Positions 7,309 through 14,377 of a stretch of 22,384 nt of DNA are shown in pieces. The DNA lies in NCBI GenBank assembly GCA_022508705.1, contig JAFLUO010000019.1:1-22384 (forward strand). Direction: 5' to 3'. The stretch comes from Oscillospiraceae bacterium (GTDB taxonomy: Bacteria; Bacillota; Clostridia; Oscillospirales; Acutalibacteraceae). Numbering within the stretch: position 1 is the first letter of the stretch; each line of letters begins with the position of its first letter. The position numbers were made by a program, and so were the translations under genes. The notes beneath the pieces are model-generated. The model searched no databases, had not been told where the DNA came from, and saw only the letters and a program-made list of their open reading frames with translations.

Positions 7309-8040
7309 TTAACAAACGTAAGAAAGCACCAGGCTGTCTCCGTTTTTTATTTTGTAATTTCCGAGTCCCACACTGGGTGACTGACCGTTCACGGTATAAG
7401 TCCAGCCGCTCTGAGCCCCGCAGTCATTTTCTTCAATACCGCCGATACCTACAATATAAACCCCGAATGCAGATTTTTCCTCGTTGAGCTCTATCCCATT
7501 TTCATTGCAGGCTTTTTTTAACGCATCGTAAGCCGTTGCACCGTCGTCAAGATAAACCTTTACAGGTGCAAGTATTACACCGTCAGTCGGCACCAACGCA
7601 ATATCCTTTTTGAATTTATTTTTCTTGCTGAGTATCTGTTTACATTCCACCTGAACGGTACAAACAATTTTTGAAGAAGGCTCTGTTGGTTTTTCTGTCG
7701 AAGGCTCGGTTTGTTTTTGTGTAGAAGTTTCCGTTTGCTTATGAGGTGAAGTTGCAGTCTGCGTATCGGTTTTTCCAGAATTTGAAGTCGGGGTTTTGGT
7801 TTCAGATTCTGTAGCGCCGCTGTCCGTCGGTGTATCCTTTGAGCTTTCTTTCTCACTGTTTTCACTTAATTTTTCTGTGACGCTTTCCGTTTCAGGTTCG
7901 GAATGTGTGTCGGTATTCTCCGTGGTGTTACTCATTTCACCGCTTGCATTTACAGATGCCTCGTGAACACTTACATTTCCGCAACTAAAAAAACAAACAC
8001 ATAAAACTAATGACAAAATAACCGCAATATACTTTTTCAT
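7309..8040 (-). CDS. DUF4430 (transcobalamin beta-domain-like) lipoprotein under cobalamin riboswitch control
   Basis: 243 residues: lipoprotein signal peptide with cysteine at about residue 20 (FFSCG), a long Thr/Ser/Glu/Lys-rich linker (about 30-122) with repeated TE(T/P)ST(Q/E)K units, then a DUF4430-like domain (about 124-243). Typical features are the DGATAYDALKKA helix, SGWTYTVNG, and the closing YKIKNGDSLVLSY. DUF4430 is the bacterial relative of the C-terminal domain of transcobalamin/intrinsic factor. I chose ATG at 8040 because it gives a proper signal peptide directly after the riboswitch terminator; the frame is open to 8211 but that part is riboswitch RNA. The AGAGG ribosome site lies inside the 3' arm of the terminator stem. 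The barrel-protein gene follows after 20 bases. A role in surface cobalamin binding is inferred. Confidence 0.8.
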   Translation of the reverse strand: MKKYIAVILSLVLCVCFFSCGNVSVHEASVNASGEMSNTTENTDTHSEPETESVTEKLSENSEKESSKDTPTDSGATESETKTPTSNSGKTDTQTATSPHKQTETSTQKQTEPSTEKPTEPSSKIVCTVQVECKQILSKKNKFKKDIALVPTDGVILAPVKVYLDDGATAYDALKKACNENGIELNEEKSAFGVYIVGIGGIEENDCGAQSGWTYTVNGQSPSVGLGNYKIKNGDSLVLSYVC

Positions 8041-8044
8041 AAAC

Positions 8045-8070
8045 AAAAAACCTCTGCATTTGGGCAGAGG
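8045..8070 (-). terminator. Riboswitch-controlled terminator
   Basis: On the minus strand CCTCTGC and GCAGAGG (8070-8064 and 8057-8051) form a 7-bp stem followed by six T's (8050-8045), only four bases before the lipoprotein ATG. An upstream TTGGGCA (8112-8106) is perfectly complementary to TGCCCAA (8066-8060) inside this hairpin and could act as the antiterminator. Confidence 0.85.
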
Positions 8071-8310
8071 AGTAGTGTAAAAAATGAATCCTTCAACTCT
8101 CCCATTGCCCAAGAGTTTAATAAAGCTTGTTTGGCGGCAGGTCTCCCGACTTGAGATAGAGTTGATTGTTAGCATCAACATATGAATGCGCCTTCTCAGA
8201 AACAGTTCCAATGGCTTTTTGCATTCAATTCATCTGATACGGTAATGGCGGTTGCTCAGGATTCTGACCTGATTCCCTTTTAATTTCGGCTTCCCGAAAA
8301 CCGTTAAACA
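8045..8310 (-). ncRNA. Cobalamin (B12) riboswitch
   Basis: Read on the minus strand, the conserved elements occur in the right order: ACGG followed by GGGAAGCCG (about 8304-8287), GGGAATCAGGTCAGAATCC with TGAGC (about 8278-8253), GCCATTGG (8215-8208, the GCCACTG-type element) and the B12 box AGTCGGGAGACCTGCCGCC (about 8151-8133). A hairpin AACTCT/AGAGTT (8117-8112/8100-8095) follows; its loop carries CAATGG (8107-8102), complementary to CCATTG (8214-8209), consistent with the long-range loop contact of this class. The platform ends in an intrinsic terminator just before the lipoprotein gene, so high cobalamin should switch both downstream genes off. Confidence 0.95.
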
Positions 8311-8328
8311 AATATTTTATTTTAAGTA

Positions 8329-8357
8329 ATTGTAACAAGTTTATATTTTTTTGTCAA
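8329..8357 (-). promoter_or_regulatory. Sigma-A-type promoter of the riboswitch operon
   Basis: On the minus strand TTGACA (8357-8352) and TACAAT (8334-8329) are spaced by exactly 17 bases. Transcription would start near 8322, just before the riboswitch aptamer. Confidence 0.8.
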
Positions 8358-8362
8358 TAGCA

Positions 8363-8390
8363 TAAAAATACCCGTGATACAACACGGGTA
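8363..8390 (-). terminator. Terminator after the dockerin lipase gene
   Basis: On the minus strand CCCGTG and CACGGG (8388-8383/8376-8371) pair around TTGTAT and are followed by TATTTTT. It separates the lipase gene from the riboswitch operon on the same strand. Confidence 0.85.
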
Positions 8391-8419
8391 TTTAAGTAGA
8401 TTTAAATTATTTTGCAAAA

Positions 8420-10096
8420 TTACGCTTTGTAATCAAATGCAAATGTATCTGCAATATACTGAACTTCATCTCTTGTGATAACGCCGTCGATAGTAATTCC
8501 GTCTGCTCTTTGAAGATTTACCTTTTCAAGAATATCACGCTCAAGCATATGGCGGAGCGCCAGTCTTGCATCAACTAAGTCAATATCGCCGTCCATATCT
8601 ACATCACCGTATTGGTCAAGATAAACCGACATATAATCAGCATTTACATTGTAGTAAAGGAACTGTGTATAAAGCGGATTTGAAGAAATAGTAACCTGTT
8701 TTTCGCTTGTAAGCAACCATGCGAAAAGCGTTGCGTTGCTACCCTGTTTGAATTTAACGTGTTCCATATTTTTAATGAACCATGTGCACTCGGGGAAACG
8801 GCAGGTTGATGCATCAACTACCGTGTCGGGTGAAACGTGATTATGACCGTCATCATTTACCTGAACATAATTCTTACCGAGGATGCTGTTTCTGTCTGCA
8901 ACCGTTGCGCCGTAGCTTGTGCGGCAGGTTTCAATTACTCCGTCTGAGTTCATTGTTGAAGAAGGTGTTACGGGAGCAATCTGACGGTTATAGTTTGAAA
9001 CTATGCTAAAGCATATATTTTTATCATTAAAGTATTCTGTGCAACGTTCTTCCAATGTTTTCTGTACAAGCTCGTGATAAGCCGTAATCTTTGCAATGTA
9101 TGAAATTGACGGATGGAAAGAGAAATCACTGTTAAAGAACATATAATTCAGTGCTTCATTAAATGTTTCTTCGGGAACAAATGCCCAGACTCCTGCAAAC
9201 ATTCCGAAATAAGGAATAAAGATTTCATCATAAAGTCTGTTTTTGTATTGATCCTCGTTCATAAGCGGAGCCATCTTTTCGATTACTCTTTCAAAAAGTC
9301 CCGTATATTTAAGAAGCTCGCCTAAAACGCTGCTGTCAGGACTGCCCTTGATTGCCTGAATTATAATGTCAACAATTCCGTCAGCATCAAGATAAATGTG
9401 TCCTGTGAAAAGGTCTTTGCACATTTCAAGTCCTGTAAATGCGCCTGAGAACATACAGATATTTTTAACATCCTGAGTTCCGTAAAGAGCCAAATAAGCC
9501 TGAACAATGCAAGTTCCCATTGACTGACCGTTTATTGACACCTTGCTGTGCCCTGTTTTTTCTTTTACATTTTGAATAAACTCGTTAAGATCTTTTGCTG
9601 TATCCAACGGACTTCTGCGCCAGTCATGTGTGAAAATAAAGGTGTGGTCGCCGCCTACTGTTTCAGCACATTCAATGGAAAGCTCATCTTGTTCGCTCTC
9701 CTTAATGTAATAGTCGTATGTATCACAGCTATCCTCAAAGAAGCGGTCAACTGTAACCGTCGGGTCAATGGAATCGCCGTTTTCGTCGCATTTAATCGGG
9801 TCAAAAATCTGCTGAGCAGCAGGAATGACTGCATCAAGCAATGCGTCCATATCATCATCGGCAAGGAATTGAAGCAGTGCCGGAATAGCAGGAAGAACTG
9901 CATTAACAATCGCATCTGCTTCAGGGGCAAAAACCTGAGTACCTTCGCCGTTAACAAGGGGAACGTGACCGAAGCCTACAACAGACACTATGGGAGTATT
10001 TCCGCATTTGCATTCGTCACCTGCCGCGAAAGCCGGAGCGAGCAGCGAAAACATCATTAAAATACTGAGAATTACACATACGATACTTCTTTTCAT
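8420..10096 (-). CDS. Secreted alpha/beta-hydrolase (lipase/LCAT-like) with C-terminal dockerin
   Basis: 558 residues: signal peptide (about 1-25, ending AFAA), hydrolase domain, and a C-terminal dockerin (about 496-556). The nucleophile elbow GQSMG puts the likely catalytic Ser at about residue 192; the preceding THDWRRSPLDTAKDL resembles the 'DWR' segment of LCAT/PGAP1-like lipases. Asp and His partners cannot be fixed by eye; DDGHNHVSP is a candidate His region. The dockerin shows one intact calcium loop, GDVDMDGDIDLVDARLALRHML, and a degenerate second repeat (ADGITIDGVITRDEVQYIADTF). Dockerins dock enzymes onto cohesin scaffolds. I chose ATG 10096 rather than the open frame to 10165 because it has a GGAAGGA site and a clean signal peptide. 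Substrate unknown; an esterase or lipase is most likely. Confidence 0.82.
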   Translation of the reverse strand: MKRSIVCVILSILMMFSLLAPAFAAGDECKCGNTPIVSVVGFGHVPLVNGEGTQVFAPEADAIVNAVLPAIPALLQFLADDDMDALLDAVIPAAQQIFDPIKCDENGDSIDPTVTVDRFFEDSCDTYDYYIKESEQDELSIECAETVGGDHTFIFTHDWRRSPLDTAKDLNEFIQNVKEKTGHSKVSINGQSMGTCIVQAYLALYGTQDVKNICMFSGAFTGLEMCKDLFTGHIYLDADGIVDIIIQAIKGSPDSSVLGELLKYTGLFERVIEKMAPLMNEDQYKNRLYDEIFIPYFGMFAGVWAFVPEETFNEALNYMFFNSDFSFHPSISYIAKITAYHELVQKTLEERCTEYFNDKNICFSIVSNYNRQIAPVTPSSTMNSDGVIETCRTSYGATVADRNSILGKNYVQVNDDGHNHVSPDTVVDASTCRFPECTWFIKNMEHVKFKQGSNATLFAWLLTSEKQVTISSNPLYTQFLYYNVNADYMSVYLDQYGDVDMDGDIDLVDARLALRHMLERDILEKVNLQRADGITIDGVITRDEVQYIADTFAFDYKA

Positions 10097-10136
10097 AACA
10101 AACATCCTTCCCGATGGAATTGATATAATTATATGT

Positions 10137-10165
10137 ATTATATCATAGCAATACGCACAAATCAA
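10137..10165 (-). promoter_or_regulatory. Promoter of the dockerin lipase gene
   Basis: On the minus strand TTGATT (10165-10160) and TATAAT (10142-10137) are separated by 17 bases. Transcription would start near 10130, about 35 bases before the chosen ATG at 10096. It lies within the open frame upstream of that ATG, which argues against the longer start. Confidence 0.65.
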
Positions 10166-10184
10166 TTGTACTCTTTCAACAAAA

Positions 10185-11108
10185 TCAAAATATGCTTTCT
10201 ATCACTTTTTCCGAAGAGTCGGGCGAGTAGCGCCAATAATCAATATGAGCGCCGTCAAAATAATATTTAAGGGGAGTTTGCTTGTGTTCAGCTGGGAATG
10301 TGTCAACAATGGCAAGCTTTATTTTCATTTTCTGCGGATTTACACTTTTAATATACACGCTGGCGGCGTCCCCAACACGCACATCCTCAGAATACTCCGC
10401 AAGACCTGCAAGATTGGGAGCAAGCTCTATAAACACGCCGTATTTTTCAACGGAGCGCACAATACCGCCCACAGTCTGCCCTGCGCTGAACTGTTCTGCA
10501 TTCTCCTCCCAAGTACCCAAAAGCTCTTTAAGAGAAAGGGTAACTCTGCCGTTTTCGTCAATGCTTTTTACAACAGCATTTATCTGAGAATTTACGGAAA
10601 AGCGTGTTTCGGGACTGGGTATTCTTGATACAGAAATGCCGTCTATGGGTAAAAGTGCGGATATTCCGCAGCCTATATCGCAAAACGAGCCGAAATGTTC
10701 ATTATGCGTGACCTTTGCAGGTATAATATCCCCAGAAGTCAAATTTGATATGTAATCACGGACACACTCCTCCTGCACTGCTCTGCGTGACAGTACCGCC
10801 GTGCGATTGCCGTCTTCATCGTCAAAAAAATCGGTTATTTTAAATACAACGGGCTTGTTAACTCTTGAAACTATTGCAATATCCTTAGTTGTTCCCTCGG
10901 CAATGCCCAGGGCGCATTCCGTTCTCGGAATTATTCCTTTAATACTGCCTAAATCCACGTGAAGATTGTGTTCCCCGTCGCAAAGCCTGACCTTTGCTTC
11001 CAAAATTCTGCCTTCAAAAAAGCTCTCCCGCAAAGCCGGTACAGATGAAATATTCCGTTTATTCTGCTTTGTTTCGTAAATTACACCCTCGGGATAATAC
11101 TTTGTCAT
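10185..11108 (-). CDS. S1-domain RNA-binding protein (ribosomal protein S1-like)
   Basis: 307 residues with three S1-like OB-fold repeats: about 30-108 (FEGRILEAKV ... AVLSRRA), 124-195 (GDIIPAKVTHNEHFGSFCDIG ... RVTLSLKELLG) and 208-268 (GQTVGGIVRSVEKYGVFIEL ... MKIKLAIVD). The third repeat is the most canonical. The family binds single-stranded RNA; this compact form resembles the shorter S1 homologues of Firmicutes rather than the six-repeat E. coli S1. The C-terminus (KYYFDGAHIDYWRYSPDSSE) is a distinct tail. I chose ATG 11108, which has an AAAGGTGAGAG ribosome site and starts MTKYYPEGVIYE; the open frame to 11378 runs back across the intergenic region and into the divergent DUF951 gene. 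A role in translation or RNA binding is inferred from the domains. Confidence 0.8.
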   Translation of the reverse strand: MTKYYPEGVIYETKQNKRNISSVPALRESFFEGRILEAKVRLCDGEHNLHVDLGSIKGIIPRTECALGIAEGTTKDIAIVSRVNKPVVFKITDFFDDEDGNRTAVLSRRAVQEECVRDYISNLTSGDIIPAKVTHNEHFGSFCDIGCGISALLPIDGISVSRIPSPETRFSVNSQINAVVKSIDENGRVTLSLKELLGTWEENAEQFSAGQTVGGIVRSVEKYGVFIELAPNLAGLAEYSEDVRVGDAASVYIKSVNPQKMKIKLAIVDTFPAEHKQTPLKYYFDGAHIDYWRYSPDSSEKVIESIF

Positions 11109-11190
11109 ATCTCTCACCTTTATTTTTTTAGTTTGTAAAAGATATGACGAAAATTTTAAAAATAGTATAAGCAGCGCAATATTTGTATTG

Positions 11191-11219
11191 TTGATATTAT
11201 TTACAAAATGTGGTATGAT
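11191..11219 (+). promoter_or_regulatory. Promoter of the DUF951-prfA operon
   Basis: TTGATA (11191-11196) and TATGAT (11214-11219) with a 17-base spacer. Transcription would start near 11226, about 50 bases before the DUF951 ATG. The same intergenic stretch (11109-11276) must hold the promoter for the divergent S1 gene, for which I saw no convincing match. Confidence 0.6.
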
Positions 11220-11276
11220 AAAAAATAAGTAAAAGAATATGAACCTTGTGAAATTATAAAAGGTGATTGAATAATT

Positions 11277-11474
11277 ATGGATATACACGTTAATGACGAT
11301 ATAGTTATGAAAAAAGCCCATCCTTGCGGCGGCAACGAATTCACCGTTTTGCGTATAGGTATGGATTTTCGCATTCACTGTAAAAAGTGCGGGCGTGAGG
11401 TTATGGTGCCCAGAGCTAAAATTGAGAAAAACATTAAAAAAGTTTTCCGTGAAGGAGAAGAAGTAGATGCTTGA
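11277..11474 (+). CDS. DUF951 small protein
   Basis: 65 residues matching the small DUF951 family of Firmicutes, whose function is not established to my knowledge. Visible features are an N-terminal segment with MKKAHPCGGNEFTVLRIG and DFRIHCKKCGREVMVPRAKIEKN; one Cys in HPCGG plus the CKKC pair could form a zinc-ribbon-like site. It has an AAAGGTGA ribosome site. Its last eight bases overlap the start of prfA, implying translational coupling and perhaps a translation-related role (inference). Confidence 0.82.
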   Translation: MDIHVNDDIVMKKAHPCGGNEFTVLRIGMDFRIHCKKCGREVMVPRAKIEKNIKKVFREGEEVDA

Positions 11475-12537
11475 AAAGTTAGCAGGTATTGAAGAACGGT
11501 TTGAAAAAATAAATGAACAACTCTGTTTGCCCGAAACGGTAAGCGATCAGGAAAAATATCCGCGCCTTATGAAAGAGCTTCGTTCGCTCACACCTGTCGT
11601 TGAAAAATACAGAGAATACAAAAAATATGATGAAACCTTAAAAGAGTCAAAAGAACTGCTTGATGCAGGCGGACTTGACAAGGATTTTAAAGAGCTTGTT
11701 CAGGAGGAATTTGAACAGGCAAAAGCCGATATTGAACGCTGTGCGGAAGAGCTTAAAATCCTTCTTTTGCCCAAAGACCCCAATGACGACAAAAATGTAA
11801 TCGTTGAAATACGAGGAGGAGCCGGCGGAGAAGAAGCCGCGCTTTTTGCAGGCGAGCTTTTCAGAATGTATTCAATGTATTCGGAAGCCAAGGGCTTTAA
11901 GACCGAAATACTCTCTGAAAATCAGACGGAGTTGGGCGGTTATAAAGAGGTTGTCTTTAACGTTGAGGGTGAGGGCGCATATTCACGGTTTAAATTTGAA
12001 AGCGGCGTTCATCGTGTTCAGCGTGTCCCCGAAACTGAAAGCCAAGGGCGAATACAGACGTCAACCGTAACCGTTGCCGTATTACCCGAAGCTGAAGAAG
12101 TGGATTTTGAGCTTAATCCCGCTGATTTGCAGATAGACGTTTTCCGCTCTTCGGGAGCGGGCGGACAAAAGGTTAACAAAACATCGTCCGCAATCCGTGT
12201 AACGCATTTACCCACGGGAATGGTGGTTGAATGTCAGGACGAGCGAAGCCAATACAAAAATAAAGATAAAGCGCTAAAGGTTCTTCGTTCAAGGCTTCTT
12301 GAAATTGAGCAGGCAAAGCACGATGCCGAAATTGCAGGAGCAAGAAAATCCCAGGTGGGCACAGGCGACAGAAGCGAAAGAATAAGAACCTACAATTTCC
12401 CGCAGGGAAGAGTTTCCGATCACAGAATAGGTTTAACGCTATATAAAATCGACGCAATTATGAACGGAGACATTGACGAAATAATTGACGCTCTTATTAC
12501 CGCCGATACGGCAGAAAAGCTAAAGGCTGAGGGATAA
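11467..12537 (+). CDS. prfA: Peptide chain release factor 1
   Basis: Recognises UAA and UAG stop codons in the ribosomal A site and triggers peptide release. The 356 residues match RF1 length. The peptidyl-transferase GGQ motif is at about residues 232-234 (GAGGQKVNKTSSAIR). The stop-codon-reading PxT motif is present as PET (about 188-190) within HRVQRVPETESQGRIQTS, which distinguishes RF1 from RF2 (SPF). The later GTGDRSERIRTYNFPQGRVSDHRI is typical. It overlaps DUF951 by eight bases and has a GAAGGAG site. The methyltransferase prmC, often near prfA, is not in this window. Confidence 0.96.
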   Translation: MLEKLAGIEERFEKINEQLCLPETVSDQEKYPRLMKELRSLTPVVEKYREYKKYDETLKESKELLDAGGLDKDFKELVQEEFEQAKADIERCAEELKILLLPKDPNDDKNVIVEIRGGAGGEEAALFAGELFRMYSMYSEAKGFKTEILSENQTELGGYKEVVFNVEGEGAYSRFKFESGVHRVQRVPETESQGRIQTSTVTVAVLPEAEEVDFELNPADLQIDVFRSSGAGGQKVNKTSSAIRVTHLPTGMVVECQDERSQYKNKDKALKVLRSRLLEIEQAKHDAEIAGARKSQVGTGDRSERIRTYNFPQGRVSDHRIGLTLYKIDAIMNGDIDEIIDALITADTAEKLKAEG

Positions 12538-12540
12538 GCT

Positions 12541-13371
12541 ATGAAAATTTCAAAATTTGAAAGATTTTGCATCAAACACCAAATAATCATCAGTATCATT
12601 CTGTATGCCGTTGCGGTATTTAGTTTTTCAGCATCCGACAGTTTTTCTGTTAAGGCAACAATTGTAATTGTGTGTGTTGTAATAAAATTCTTTTTTTCAT
12701 TAGTTCAAGGTAGACCTCGCATAACAGCAACCAAGCTCTACAATGATGACCTTGACCCAAAATCTGCTGTCAGCTTAACGCAAGAGCTTCTTAAGCTTCG
12801 GAAAATATATGATCTGAATGAAAAGCAGCAGATTTACAATGATCTTTTTGAATATTACATATCACTCGGCGACACTGAAAAGGTAATTGACCTGTACACT
12901 GAAATTAAACGTAAAAATAAAAAGATTGATAAATCCTACGACCTACAGTTAAGACTTTTTCTTTGCACAGCTTACCTTTATCGCGGCGAAAAATATTTAT
13001 ACGATCAAGAAATTAACAATATTCAAATTCAATTGGATAAATCTAAAACGGCAAGATACCTCTTGAAAGATCAGTTCAACGAGGTTAAACTGTTGGAAGA
13101 AGCTCTTTATGGGAATAATGACCCAAGATTTGAAGAAAAAGTTTTCAACTTTCTTTATAAAATAAAACCAAACGGTAAAATGGGAAATAAAAAGCCGTCT
13201 AACATTCAGAAAATTTTTGCATACGGTTTGCTGTTCAATTTTTACAAATCAAACGGTAACAGTGAAAAGGCAACTGAATATGCAAGGAAAACGGCGGAAA
13301 TAGGTAACGAACAGTTTATTGTTTATCGCATTGCAAAGGAATATTTAGAAAATGCAGACAGAAGTAATTAA
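12541..13371 (+). CDS. Unrecognised membrane protein with helical-repeat-like C-terminal domain
   Basis: 276 residues of a family I do not recognise. Two hydrophobic segments (about 14-31 and 38-56) probably form a membrane hairpin, leaving a long cytoplasmic part (about 57-276) rich in paired helices, with stretches such as YNDLFEYYISLGDTEKVIDLYTEIK and FNFYKSNGNSEKATEYARKTAEIG that look TPR-like. It starts three bases after prfA and overlaps tsaC by 20 bases, so it sits within the operon. Its codons look more AT-rich than its neighbours, which may mean recent acquisition or fast evolution. A scaffold or adaptor role is possible but unproven. Confidence 0.7.
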   Translation: MKISKFERFCIKHQIIISIILYAVAVFSFSASDSFSVKATIVIVCVVIKFFFSLVQGRPRITATKLYNDDLDPKSAVSLTQELLKLRKIYDLNEKQQIYNDLFEYYISLGDTEKVIDLYTEIKRKNKKIDKSYDLQLRLFLCTAYLYRGEKYLYDQEINNIQIQLDKSKTARYLLKDQFNEVKLLEEALYGNNDPRFEEKVFNFLYKIKPNGKMGNKKPSNIQKIFAYGLLFNFYKSNGNSEKATEYARKTAEIGNEQFIVYRIAKEYLENADRSN

Positions 13372-14365
13372 CATTGAAGCTGAATACGACCGTGCTTTAT
13401 CGGAATCGGCAAGGCTTATTAAAGACGGACAGGTTGTTGCTATTCCTACCGAAACAGTTTACGGGCTTGCCGCAAATGCATTGGACGAAAACGCCGTTAA
13501 AAAAATCTACATAGCTAAAGGCAGACCGTCGGACAATCCGCTGATAGTTCACATAAGCGACATTTCCGAGCTTTCCCCTCTCGTTTCTGAGATACCTGAA
13601 AAGGTTAAAACTATGGCGGAAAAGTTCTGGCCCGGTCCGCTTACCATGATTATGAAAAAAAGCAATGTAATTCCAAGCGTTACGTCCGGTGGGCTTGACA
13701 CAGTTGCAGTGCGAATGCCCGAAAGTGACTATGCACGCGCCATTATTAAAGCCTGCGGTGTTCCCATGGCGGCGCCCAGTGCAAATCTTTCGGGCAGTCC
13801 CAGCCCTACTAACGCAAAATACGTTTTTGACGATATGAACGGCAGAATACCCTTAATAATTGACGGCGGTAAATCCAAAATCGGAGTGGAATCAACTGTT
13901 ATTACCTTTGCAACAGATATTCCCACGGTACTTCGCCCGGGCGGAGTAACCGTTGAGGAAATAAGAAATACCATCGGCGAAGTGAATGTTGACGATGCAG
14001 TTCTTCACGAGCTGAAAGACGATGAAAATGCAGCTTCCCCGGGAATGAAATATAAGCATTATGCGCCGAGGGCGGACATTACCATATTAAAAGGCAGTTT
14101 GGAGCAGTTTATTGAATACACAAGCGGCAAGGACTTTTTCGCTCTCGTTTTTGAGGGAGAGGAAAAGCATTTTGAAAATGCCGTAACCTACGGCAAACCC
14201 CTTGATGCGATTTCTGAGGCAAACAGACTGTTTGATGCTCTTCGTGAGCTTGACGAAAAAGGCGCAAAAACAGTTTATGCCCGCTGTCCCGAGCTTCACG
14301 GTGTAGGACTTGCGGTTTACAACAGGCTTATCCGCTCGGCAGGATTTAACATTATAGAACTGTAA
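13352..14365 (+). CDS. tsaC: Threonylcarbamoyl-AMP synthase (Sua5 type)
   Basis: Makes threonylcarbamoyl-AMP from threonine, bicarbonate and ATP, the first step of the t6A37 modification of ANN-decoding tRNAs. The YrdC domain (about 10-205) shows IPTETVYGLAANA, KGRPSDNPL (about 56-64), KFWPGPLTMI and APSANLSGSPSPT. The linker SPGMKYKHYAP (about 229-239) and an additional C-terminal domain (to 337) mark the Sua5 form rather than the short TsaC form. The start overlaps the preceding gene by 20 bases, with AAGGAA upstream. The protein partners TsaB/D/E are not in the window. Confidence 0.93.
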   Translation: MQTEVINIEAEYDRALSESARLIKDGQVVAIPTETVYGLAANALDENAVKKIYIAKGRPSDNPLIVHISDISELSPLVSEIPEKVKTMAEKFWPGPLTMIMKKSNVIPSVTSGGLDTVAVRMPESDYARAIIKACGVPMAAPSANLSGSPSPTNAKYVFDDMNGRIPLIIDGGKSKIGVESTVITFATDIPTVLRPGGVTVEEIRNTIGEVNVDDAVLHELKDDENAASPGMKYKHYAPRADITILKGSLEQFIEYTSGKDFFALVFEGEEKHFENAVTYGKPLDAISEANRLFDALRELDEKGAKTVYARCPELHGVGLAVYNRLIRSAGFNIIEL

Positions 14366-14377
14366 GGTTGAGATAAT

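Noticed and set aside
7640..7960. Repeat array or recombination site in the Thr/Ser-rich part of the lipoprotein gene
   Set aside because: The short repeats encode a low-complexity linker (TETST/TEPST-type units) that is in frame and normal for surface lipoproteins; no spacer-repeat pattern is present.
8041..8211. N-terminal extension of the DUF4430 lipoprotein upstream of ATG 8040
   Set aside because: This stretch is the cobalamin riboswitch and its terminator; the protein has a proper lipoprotein signal only from 8040.
9548..10060. Plus-strand open frame of 170 codons opposite the dockerin lipase
   Set aside because: It lies entirely antisense to the signal peptide and hydrolase domain of a convincing gene and resembles no family.
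11109..11378. Long N-terminal extension of the S1-domain protein
   Set aside because: It runs through the AT-rich intergenic region, the divergent promoter and antisense to DUF951; ATG 11108 has a good ribosome site.
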